In this document: piece after piece, positions 1-5,660 of the stretch
Layout: each line of letters starts with the position of its first letter
How positions within the stretch are numbered: the stretch's first letter is position 1
From: Anaerolineales bacterium
GTDB lineage: Bacteria > Chloroflexota > Anaerolineae > Anaerolineales > JABWBV01
Direction of reading: 5' to 3'
Length of the DNA: 7,422 bases
NCBI GenBank assembly: GCA_027019845.1
Contig: JALUWE010000469.1
Location: forward strand, 1-7,422
Translations under genes and position numbers: made by a program
Notes under the pieces: generated by a model
The model's input: the letters and a program-made list of their open reading frames with translations, nothing else
Database searches by the model: none
Told to the model about the DNA's origin: nothing

Positions 1-1
1 G

Positions 2-427
2 CGCATGGAAGAGATCGTGGCACGCGAGGGCAGCACGCTGGCCACCCTGCCCGCAGTGTGCAACAGCAATTTGCCCGCGGCCCAGGCGTTGCAACAACAG
101 TTGACCCTGGCCCTCAACGCGCTGGTGCCCTACGATCTGCCCTCCTTGCGTTCGTTGCGCGAGCGCTCCCGGCGCAACAAACGCCGCGCCCACCTACCGG
201 TGGCCGTGGCGGATTACTACACCCTGCGTCTGGTGATGTCCGGCTGCACGCATGAAGACGTTGCCGAGAAGTTGGGAGTCTCCCCCCGGCAGGTGCGCAA
301 CTATTTGACCCGTGCCATCGGCACGATGAAGACCTTTTTAGAACGCGAGGCGCAAAGCGCGGTCAATACTCCAACTCACCCGCCAGAAACGCCTCGAACA
401 CCCGCACAAATTTCTCCTCCGGGATAG
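2..427 (+). CDS. HTH (sigma-70 region 4-like) DNA-binding protein, 5' partial
   Basis: The reading frame is open to the left window edge, so the gene is probably cut there; the first visible ATG is at 5 and may be internal. The visible part is about 140 residues from that ATG. A basic patch near residues 50-62 (RERSRRNKRR) precedes a clear helix-turn-helix at about residues 72-108, with V-M-S-G-C-T-H-E-D-V-A-E-K-L-G-V-S followed by a recognition helix around R-Q-V-R-N-Y. This pattern resembles sigma-70 region 4 and LuxR-type HTHs, so a transcription regulator or sigma-like protein is likely, but the family cannot be fixed from this fragment. The last ~20 residues are Pro/Thr-rich and are encoded in a 65-bp tail-to-tail overlap with the thioredoxin gene on the other strand. 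Nothing visible links it to sulfur metabolism apart from adjacency. Confidence 0.7.
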   Translation, partial: RMEEIVAREGSTLATLPAVCNSNLPAAQALQQQLTLALNALVPYDLPSLRSLRERSRRNKRRAHLPVAVADYYTLRLVMSGCTHEDVAEKLGVSPRQVRNYLTRAIGTMKTFLEREAQSAVNTPTHPPETPRTPAQISPPG

Positions 428-878
428 GGCCAAGCCACTGGTCCACGATGTTCCCCTCCGCGTCCAGCAGGAAAAAGTGGGGTAAGCCGAGGGTGTTGAA
501 CTCTTCCATGAGAGGCCACACCCGTTCGTCATCCACGTCCAGATAAACGAACTCGATCTGCCCGGCGTAACGCTGTTCGAGCCTATGCACGATAGGCGCC
601 ATTTTGCGGCAGTAGGGTCACCAAAAGGCGAAAAATTCCACGAACTGGGGGCTGCCGGTGGCGCGCACGAACGCGTCCGGGTCGCTGGCTTGCAGCCCGG
701 GGCGCACGGTGGGCGTTGGGGGGCCGCCAGGGTTCACGGGCGCGGCGACCGGGCTGGCACAACCTGCTGCCAACAGTAACAGTAGCAGGGCCAGCACTCC
801 TGCCGCGGCGCGCGGCCGTGTGCCCGGCGATGGGTTCGCAAGCGGCTGATTTTGCAACGGCCTGGTTCTCCGCATCAC
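363..878 (-). CDS. Selenocysteine-containing thioredoxin-like lipoprotein (WUPYC), SoxW-like
   Basis: This is a 171-residue thioredoxin-fold lipoprotein if the in-frame TGA at 620-618 is read as selenocysteine. A long N-terminal region and hydrophobic helix end in the lipobox L-A-A-G-C (Cys40), followed by a Pro-rich linker (about 41-62). The thioredoxin domain follows: strand F-V-E-F-F-A-F-W, active site W-U87-P-Y-C90, then helix R-K-M-A-P, strand F-V-Y-L-D-V-D, cis-proline loop G-L-P133-H-F-F-L-L-D and a C-terminal helix. The TGA replaces precisely the first Cys of W-C-P-Y-C and is the only internal stop; both flanks are coding-like. The start is GTG at 878 or ATG at 875; AGGAG at 890-886 overlaps the cupredoxin stop region, so the gene is the last one of the sox operon. 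Thioredoxins in sox clusters (SoxW/SoxS types) keep carrier thiols active; that role is inferred here. The alternative is a pseudogene from a TGC/TGT-to-TGA change. The 3' end overlaps the plus-strand HTH gene by 65 bp. Confidence 0.8.
571..617 (-). promoter_or_regulatory. Candidate bacterial SECIS element
   Basis: Immediately after the UGA, in the mRNA sense, GCCUAU (597-592) pairs perfectly with AUAGGC (586-581) across the 5-nt loop CGUGC (591-587). The loop begins 27 nt after the UGA and has G then U at its second and third positions. This agrees with the general bacterial SECIS pattern: a short upper stem, a small apical loop with an early G (often GU), roughly 16-37 nt from the UGA. A short lower helix, CGC (608-606) with GCG (573-571), is possible across an A-rich internal loop. 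The stem lies inside coding sequence, as bacterial SECIS elements do. No energy calculation was done. Confidence 0.65.
618..620 (-). other. In-frame UGA codon, predicted selenocysteine
   Basis: On the minus strand the codons read TTT TGG TGA CCC TAC TGC, i.e. F-W-stop-P-Y-C. The following base is C (UGAC), a weak termination context also found at known bacterial Sec codons. The soxB, soxY, soxZ and cupredoxin genes end in TGA and Trp is encoded by TGG, so reassignment of TGA genome-wide is unlikely. Confidence 0.75.
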
Positions 879-882
879 CGCT

Positions 883-1281
883 TCACTCCTGTACCACCAG
901 CGTGGTCACCATGCCGGCCTCCTCGTGCCCGGCCAGGCTGCAAATCACTTTGTACTCACCGGGGGCCAGCTCGACCTGCAAGGTGGCCGTATCGCCGGGG
1001 AAGACCAATTCCAGACCCTCATCCACCCCTTCGATGATGAAATTGTGTTCCAACGTGCCGCTGTTGGTCACCTCGAATGTGACCGTACCGGCGGCCAGGG
1101 TGGTATCTTGCAGCTCTACTGCCCACTCACGCAAGGTCACTTGCGTGCTGGATGGGTTGGAGGGTGCGCCACCGCCACAAGCGGCCAGCACCAGCCCCGC
1201 CAGGCTCAACAACACGAGCAGCAGGGCGCGTTTTGTCCATGACGAGAAGTTGGGGAAAGTCGTGCGTGTGTGTGCTTTCAT
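883..1281 (-). CDS. Cupredoxin-domain (type 1 copper) lipoprotein
   Basis: This 132-residue protein is a small blue-copper electron carrier anchored outside the cytoplasmic membrane. Residues 18-34 form the hydrophobic signal and L-A-A-C35 is the lipobox, followed by a Gly/Ser/Pro linker. The rest is one cupredoxin barrel. The four predicted copper ligands are visible: His79 (L-E-H-N-F) and the C-terminal loop Cys114, His119 and Met124 (C-S-L-A-G-H-E-E-A-G-M, spacing C-x4-H-x4-M). The size fits plastocyanin- or sulfocyanin-like domains. The ATG is 3 bp after the soxB stop with only a weak ribosome site, so translation is probably coupled to soxB. In this context it could accept electrons from the Sox reactions and pass them to a terminal oxidase; that role is inference. 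The thioredoxin gene begins 4 bp downstream. Confidence 0.85.
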   Translation of the reverse strand: MKAHTRTTFPNFSSWTKRALLLVLLSLAGLVLAACGGGAPSNPSSTQVTLREWAVELQDTTLAAGTVTFEVTNSGTLEHNFIIEGVDEGLELVFPGDTATLQVELAPGEYKVICSLAGHEEAGMVTTLVVQE

Positions 1282-1284
1282 GGT

Positions 1285-2982
1285 TCATTCCGAGTATACC
1301 CGAACCGGCTGGGTGTCGATGGGTTCGGAGGAGGCCTGGATGTAGGCCACCAGCTCTTCGACCGCGGGTTTGGCGGTGGCCTCGAAGTTGGGGTCGCGGT
1401 ATTGGGTGCGCCCGCCGGAGGTGGCGACCGTGTAGATGCGCTCCGGGTCGAACGTCTCGCCGTTGACGCGCAGGTTGCTGGTGCGCCGGTCGCGCTCCGC
1501 GTTGCGGTCGAGGTCGGCCTGCATTCCATCGCAGCGGGTCACGTCCCCGCCCAGTTTGAGCAGCGGGTCGGGGTTGAAGACGTTGTCCAGGTTGTCTTCC
1601 ATGATGGCGCGGATGGTGCGGCCTACCAGCCGCGCTTTGTAGAGCGGGGTGGGGGTGGGTTTCATGGCGTTGTACACGTCTTCGACGCGAATTTCGCCGG
1701 GCAGGATGGTGGCCCCGAAGCGCCAGCCGGAGGCGCACCCCAGGTCGGCGCCCACGATCTCGCGGTAGGCACGGGTGACGAAGGCGTCGGTGGTGCCGCC
1801 GAACAGGGAGCGGCGGTAGAGCACGGTTTTGGTTTCGCCGATCACGCGTTGCAGCTGGTCTTCGTAGGGCGCGTAGAGTTCGTCGATCAGCGCGGCGATC
1901 TCGGGGTCGGGTTCGATGCGCCCGGCCACCACCGGGATCAGGCGGTGCCGGCAGGCGGTGATCTGGCCGTTTTGGATTTCCAGGTCGAGTTCACCCAGGA
2001 ACTTGCCGTGCGAGCCGCCCTGGAGCAGGATGGTCTGCCCCACTTTTTCGGGCCGCCAGAGGATGTCGTGGGTGTGGCCGCCGACGATCACGTCCACCCC
2101 GTTGAGCCTGGCGGCCATCACTTTGTCTTGCTCGTAGCCCATGTGGGAGAGCAGCACCACCAGGGAAACGCCCTCTTCCTGGCGCAGGCGGTCGATCTCT
2201 TGTTGTAGCTCGACATCGCGGTAGCCCATGCGGAAGCCGGGGTTGGCGTTGGGGTCTTCGGTGGTCAGCAGGCTGAGGGGGTAGGCCTGGCCGACCACCG
2301 CGACGCGCAGGCCGTTGATCTCGCGCACCAGGCTGGGTTGCAGCACGCGGTCCTCGAAATCGGTGTCCACCAGGTTTTGCACCAGCACCGCGAATTGGGC
2401 TTCCTCGATGCGCTGCAACAGCGCGTCTTTGCCCAGGTTGAATTCCCAGTGCAGGGTGAGGGCGTCGTAGCCGATGGCGTTCATCACTTCGACCGGCGCG
2501 CGGCCCTGGGTGAGCAGCGCGATGGCAGAGCCGTACCACGCGTCGCCGGAGTCGAGCAGCAGGGTGCGGTCGGGCAGGGCGCTGCGCTCCTGCTGGATCA
2601 GGGTGGCGAGGTGGGCATAGCCGCCCACTTTGCCGTACTGTTTTGCCAGCTCGAGGTAGTTCTCCCGCGAGCACAGGTAGGCTTCGGGGCTGCCGGGTTC
2701 GATGCCATAGGCTTGCAGAAAGGACTGGCCGTAGAATTCGCGGTGGTAGATCGGGCGCAGGTGCCCGTGGGTGTCCCCGGTCCACAGAATGCGCAGGGAG
2801 ACTTCGCCGAGGTCTTCGGAGCAGACGGCCTGGGAGTCGTTGGCCGACCCGGGCAGGGGGGCTTCTTCTTCGGGGGGTGCTGCCGGTGCGATGCAGCCCG
2901 CAAGCCCGCCGGCCCCGGCCAGCAACGCGGCCGCCAGCCCGCCTTTCAGGAACTCCCGTCGGGTGAGTTTTTTGTTTTTCAT
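1285..2982 (-). CDS. soxB: SoxB, sulfate thiol esterase, Tat-exported lipoprotein
   Basis: SoxB hydrolyses the sulfone end of SoxY-bound thiosulfate and releases sulfate. This 565-residue protein has the 5'-nucleotidase/metallophosphatase architecture of the family and about its usual length. The metal-site motifs are visible: G-D70-T-H72-G-H, S-G-D147-A-W-Y-G-S, the SoxB-typical L-H178-W-E-F (where 5'-nucleotidases have N-H-E), L-L-S-H280-M-G and G-G-H303-T-H305-D. The C-terminal domain carries V-F-N-P-D-P (468-473) and G-G-D-V, also typical of SoxB. The N-terminus has a twin-arginine motif T-R-R-E-F-L-K (7-13) and a lipobox L-A-G-C30, so it should be a Tat-exported lipoprotein, unlike the soluble periplasmic SoxB of model proteobacteria. 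It starts 13 bp after the transporter gene with no clear Shine-Dalgarno (only A/G-rich sequence), so coupling is likely. The cupredoxin gene follows after 3 bp. Confidence 0.93.
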   Translation of the reverse strand: MKNKKLTRREFLKGGLAAALLAGAGGLAGCIAPAAPPEEEAPLPGSANDSQAVCSEDLGEVSLRILWTGDTHGHLRPIYHREFYGQSFLQAYGIEPGSPEAYLCSRENYLELAKQYGKVGGYAHLATLIQQERSALPDRTLLLDSGDAWYGSAIALLTQGRAPVEVMNAIGYDALTLHWEFNLGKDALLQRIEEAQFAVLVQNLVDTDFEDRVLQPSLVREINGLRVAVVGQAYPLSLLTTEDPNANPGFRMGYRDVELQQEIDRLRQEEGVSLVVLLSHMGYEQDKVMAARLNGVDVIVGGHTHDILWRPEKVGQTILLQGGSHGKFLGELDLEIQNGQITACRHRLIPVVAGRIEPDPEIAALIDELYAPYEDQLQRVIGETKTVLYRRSLFGGTTDAFVTRAYREIVGADLGCASGWRFGATILPGEIRVEDVYNAMKPTPTPLYKARLVGRTIRAIMEDNLDNVFNPDPLLKLGGDVTRCDGMQADLDRNAERDRRTSNLRVNGETFDPERIYTVATSGGRTQYRDPNFEATAKPAVEELVAYIQASSEPIDTQPVRVYSE

Positions 2983-2995
2983 GTGCTTTTCGCTT

Positions 2996-4147
2996 TTAGA
3001 TGGCGGCCAGGCGGTGGGTTTCTTCGTTCCAGCGCACGATCAGATACCACACGGCCAACATTCCCAGCAGCAGCAGCACGGCCCAGCCCCATCCGCCCAC
3101 CATGTCGGGCAGGAAGGCCGGGCTGCCCAGCCGCTGGATCAGGCCGGTGCGCTGGAGGTAGTCGTTGAAGAAGGCCGCCGCGGTCACGTAACCGATCAGG
3201 GCCAGGAACAGTTTGGCGTGCCCCTCCCCGACCCGCCACATGGTGCCGCCGCCGCAGCCCCCGGCAGCCACCATGCCCAGACCGAAGATGATCCCCCCGG
3301 TCAGGCTGCCCACCCAGAAGGTCGGGCGCACGAACGCGTCCACTTTCTCGAAGATCACGTTCTTGACGATGGCGAAACCGATGATGCTGATCAGCAAGGC
3401 GATCAGCATGGCGCGCGTGTGGCTGGATTCGCCGGTCAGAAACGGCTCGCGGAAGGCGCGCACGAAGCACAGCCGGGTGCGTTGGGAGACTACCCCCAGC
3501 AAGATGCCGAACAGCAGGATCACGGCCCGGTTGGCGTACCCCAGGTTGAGGTAGTAGAGGGCCGCGGCGATCAACCCCAGAAAGACCACGCCGCCGACGT
3601 AGGGCTGGACTTTGGGGTTGTGCAGCCAGTTTCCGCCCAGGTTCTTGCCCGCGGGCACGTGGTCCAGTTCCCAGACCAGGTAACGCGCGCCCAGGAACGC
3701 GCCGATTCCCAGGCCGACGGCCATCGAAACACCGTGCAGGCCGAACGCGCTGGTGCCGCTGAAGAAGCCGCCGATGTTGCAGCCGCGCACCAGCACCGCG
3801 CCCACTCCCATCAGCAAGCCGCCCACCGCGCCTTTGATCAATTCCCGTACCGGGCCAATGCGGATGCCGAACTGCCCCGACAGCAGCGCGGCCAGGAAGG
3901 CGCCGGCGATCAGCCCCATGTTGATGATCGAGCCGGAGCGCAGCAGCGGGGAGAGGGCCTCCGCGTTGCCGATGCCAAAGCGACCGAACAGGTTATCCCC
4001 CCAATTGAGCACGCCGTCCAGCGTGGTCCACGGCTGGAAGTGCAAAAACAGCAGAACGTTGATCACCCCGTAGAAAATTCCCCCCAGCCAGACCGGCCAG
4101 TTGCGGCCAAAAACGGTCTGGTAGTCTTGACGTAAACGCGCAAGCAT
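2996..4147 (-). CDS. YeeE/YedE-family sulfur transporter (SoxT/TsuA-like)
   Basis: This 383-residue integral membrane protein has many Gly/Ala/Leu-rich helices and three short conserved-looking Cys motifs: R-G-C123-N-I-G-G, Q-R-T-R-L-C227-F and A-G-G-C298-G-G-G-T. Three essential cysteines lining the path are a hallmark of TsuA/YeeE thiosulfate transporters, and YeeE/YedE proteins inside sox clusters have been called SoxT. The protein is large enough to hold both halves (two YeeE-type repeats) of the family. It probably moves thiosulfate or another reduced sulfur species across the membrane; direction and substrate cannot be told from sequence. The ATG is preceded by a strong AAAGGAG (4159-4153) with 5-nt spacing. 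It lies 43 bp after the cytochrome gene and 13 bp before soxB, which supports co-transcription. Confidence 0.88.
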   Translation of the reverse strand: MLARLRQDYQTVFGRNWPVWLGGIFYGVINVLLFLHFQPWTTLDGVLNWGDNLFGRFGIGNAEALSPLLRSGSIINMGLIAGAFLAALLSGQFGIRIGPVRELIKGAVGGLLMGVGAVLVRGCNIGGFFSGTSAFGLHGVSMAVGLGIGAFLGARYLVWELDHVPAGKNLGGNWLHNPKVQPYVGGVVFLGLIAAALYYLNLGYANRAVILLFGILLGVVSQRTRLCFVRAFREPFLTGESSHTRAMLIALLISIIGFAIVKNVIFEKVDAFVRPTFWVGSLTGGIIFGLGMVAAGGCGGGTMWRVGEGHAKLFLALIGYVTAAAFFNDYLQRTGLIQRLGSPAFLPDMVGGWGWAVLLLLGMLAVWYLIVRWNEETHRLAAI

Positions 4148-4190
4148 GTGTGCTCCTTTGTTGTGTTGTGTGTTGCAACGGCAGGGGGTG

Positions 4191-4655
4191 CTATTGTTCC
4201 CCCAAGGTGCGGATGTATTGCACCAGGGCCTGGCGCTGCTCTACGGTGAGCACCAGCCCCCAGGGAGGCATTTCCACACCCTTGCCGCCGGTGATGGTGT
4301 TGAAGATCTCTTCGTCGGTGCGGTCTTGCAGCACAGTCAGGTTCATGCCGGATTGGGTGCTCAGGCTGCCCACGGAGGGGCCGTCGCCCAGCCCGCCCAG
4401 GCCGTGGCATTTGGCACAATAAGTGACGAACAAGGTCTCGCCATCGGTGATGCTGGGATCGAAGATGGTTTCGCCGCCCGGATCGATCAGCTCACCCCCG
4501 CCGTCCTCTGCGGGAGCGGCCGCGGGATCGGTTTCGCCTTCGGGTTGGGTTTCGCTCTGCCCGGCAGTGCATCCCCACAGCACCAGCAGCACCCCCAGCA
4601 AGATGAGCAAGACGGGAGCGGTGAAAAGGGTGTTCTTTTGGGTTGTGCGCTTCAT
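4191..4655 (-). CDS. Monoheme c-type cytochrome lipoprotein
   Basis: This 154-residue protein has a hydrophobic signal (about 10-28), a lipobox L-W-G-C29 and a long acidic Pro/Ala/Glu linker (30-70). One class I cytochrome c domain follows. The heme site is C80-A-K-C83-H84 and the predicted distal ligand is Met129 in E-M-P-P-W-G; the C-terminal helix R-Q-A-L-V-Q-Y-I-R-T-L is typical. It takes the place that SoxX or a SoxXA acceptor cytochrome would have in other clusters, but it shows no specific SoxX signature beyond the single heme, and no SoxA is present beside it. Likely role: electron acceptor for the Sox reactions, tethered to the membrane. GGAGG at 4669-4665 lies 9 nt before the ATG, and the gene starts 15 bp after soxZ. 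Confidence 0.88.
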   Translation of the reverse strand: MKRTTQKNTLFTAPVLLILLGVLLVLWGCTAGQSETQPEGETDPAAAPAEDGGGELIDPGGETIFDPSITDGETLFVTYCAKCHGLGGLGDGPSVGSLSTQSGMNLTVLQDRTDEEIFNTITGGKGVEMPPWGLVLTVEQRQALVQYIRTLGEQ

Positions 4656-4670
4656 TATGAAATGCCTCCA

Positions 4671-5024
4671 TCACGAGAATTCGACTTGCGCCGAGGCTTC
4701 CACCGTTTCGCGGCGGTGATTGGTGACCACCACACGCACCGCTTCTTGCCGGTCGGCTCTGAGCTTGAAGCCGATCAGGGGGTCGTTCGAGGAGGAGGAG
4801 TTCAGCTCGAACTTGCTGACCAGCTCGTCCCCGTAGTACACCTCCACCAGACGGACGAATTCGGCTGGCTGGGCGCGGTAGAAACGCTCGTACGGGTTGC
4901 TGGCCTGGTCTGCCAACCCCAGGCCGGTGACGGAGGGGTGTTTGATTTTGGCTTTCACTTCGATGATGTCGCCTTGCGCGATGGTGTTGGGCAGGCGAAT
5001 TTGTACACTAAAGTCTTTGGACAT
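4671..5024 (-). CDS. soxZ: SoxZ, sulfur carrier complex subunit
   Basis: This 117-residue protein is the partner of SoxY in the SoxYZ heterodimer that carries sulfur intermediates. The family pattern is visible: an N-terminal I-R-L-P strand, G-D-I-I-E-V-K-A-K-I-K-H-P (about 18-30), an F-E-L-N strand (72-75) and a C-terminal immunoglobulin-like strand pattern. It lacks a signal peptide, as expected, because SoxZ is exported by hitchhiking on the Tat signal of SoxY. The ATG at 5024 was chosen over upstream in-frame starts because GAGGAG (5036-5031) sits 6 nt before it and the protein then begins at the conserved SoxZ N-terminus; upstream starts would run into soxY. The gene begins 35 bp after soxY. 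Confidence 0.93.
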   Translation of the reverse strand: MSKDFSVQIRLPNTIAQGDIIEVKAKIKHPSVTGLGLADQASNPYERFYRAQPAEFVRLVEVYYGDELVSKFELNSSSSNDPLIGFKLRADRQEAVRVVVTNHRRETVEASAQVEFS

Positions 5025-5059
5025 GGTTGTCTCCTCACAAATTCGGAAATGGTTGGGGT

Positions 5060-5554
5060 TCAGCAGCCGCCCAGGCTGACTTTGAGCGTGGCGGAGGTGA
5101 CCCAGCGGCCATGCTGGCTGCACTCGGCGATCACGAACACCTCCGAGTCGCCGCCGTCCATACGGATTTGAATGGACAAATAGGCCTGACCGTTGGCGGG
5201 TGTGAAGTGGTACAGCCCCTTACCCACGATGGGGTCCCTGAAGCTGACGACCTGGATGTTCTTGATGTAGTGATCAGGCTCCATGGGGTGTTCCATCGAG
5301 ATCACCATGGGCACGTTGGAGCCGTCTTCCGCGATCAGCGGCAGCCGGACGTTGATCATGTGTTCGGCTTCCAGTGGGGTGGGGTTGTCCGGGTCTTTGA
5401 TGAAGTTGAACACGGGCGCGCCGGGGGGTTCCTCACTCTGTGCCAGGGCGCGCAGGGGCCACCCGGCGGAGAGAACGGCCGCGCCCAGCCCGGCGATGGC
5501 GGCCTGCTTCAAGAAATCGCGGCGGGTGATGGTGATTTTTGGTTTGGTGATCAT
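5060..5554 (-). CDS. soxY: SoxY, sulfur-carrier subunit with Tat signal
   Basis: This 164-residue protein covalently binds thiosulfate-derived sulfur through its C-terminal cysteine. The N-terminus has a Tat signal, T-R-R-D-F-L-K (10-16), with a hydrophobic stretch and a signal peptidase I site near A-L-A-Q (36-39); there is no lipobox. The C-terminus is L-G-G-C164, matching the SoxY G-G-C-G-G swinging arm, except that Cys is the very last residue. A second cysteine, Cys145 (A-E-C-S-Q-H-G), lies in the immunoglobulin-like core; many SoxY proteins have only the terminal one. AAGGAG (5566-5561) is 6 nt before the ATG. SoxZ follows directly. Confidence 0.93.
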   Translation of the reverse strand: MITKPKITITRRDFLKQAAIAGLGAAVLSAGWPLRALAQSEEPPGAPVFNFIKDPDNPTPLEAEHMINVRLPLIAEDGSNVPMVISMEHPMEPDHYIKNIQVVSFRDPIVGKGLYHFTPANGQAYLSIQIRMDGGDSEVFVIAECSQHGRWVTSATLKVSLGGC

Positions 5555-5616
5555 ACGTATCTCCTTACAACATTTTGAGTTTTGGAGCCCCTCCCCAATT
5601 CAGGTTAAATGCATAG

Positions 5617-5649
5617 TGGCGTCCTGCCCGCTCCCCGAGCAGGACGCCA
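5617..5649 (-). terminator. Intercistronic hairpin between propeller gene and soxY
   Basis: TGGCGTCCTGC (5617-5627) and GCAGGACGCCA (5639-5649) form a perfect 11-bp inverted repeat with an 11-nt loop. It starts 11 bp after the propeller stop codon. No T-run follows on the minus strand, so it is not a classical intrinsic terminator. It may partly terminate transcription, or act as an mRNA processing or stability element that sets different transcript levels for the propeller gene and the sox genes. Confidence 0.6.
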
Positions 5650-5660
5650 GATGGATGGGT

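Noticed and set aside
363..602. Separate 79-residue thioredoxin-like protein starting M-A-P-I-V
   Set aside because: The ATG is an internal Met of the thioredoxin helix after the active site, and the resolving Cys lies upstream of it in the same frame; there is no independent start signal.
618..878. Separate 86-residue lipoprotein ending in F-F-A-F-W
   Set aside because: It stops in the middle of a thioredoxin active site whose remainder continues in the same frame after the TGA; it is better read as the N-terminal part of the selenoprotein.
1270..2208. Long plus-strand open frame opposite soxB
   Set aside because: It is antisense to a well-supported soxB, has repetitive Gly/Val/Asp/His composition typical of shadow frames in GC-rich DNA, and shows no domain.
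2771..4135. 454-codon plus-strand open frame opposite the transporter gene
   Set aside because: It is antisense to a clear membrane transporter, rich in Gln, His, Ala and Asp as expected for the complement of hydrophobic codons, and has no recognisable motif.
5060..5062. The TGA after the terminal Cys of SoxY as a second selenocysteine codon
   Set aside because: SoxY is complete at G-G-C, and the read-through peptide would run into the soxZ leader with no homology to a SoxY tail.
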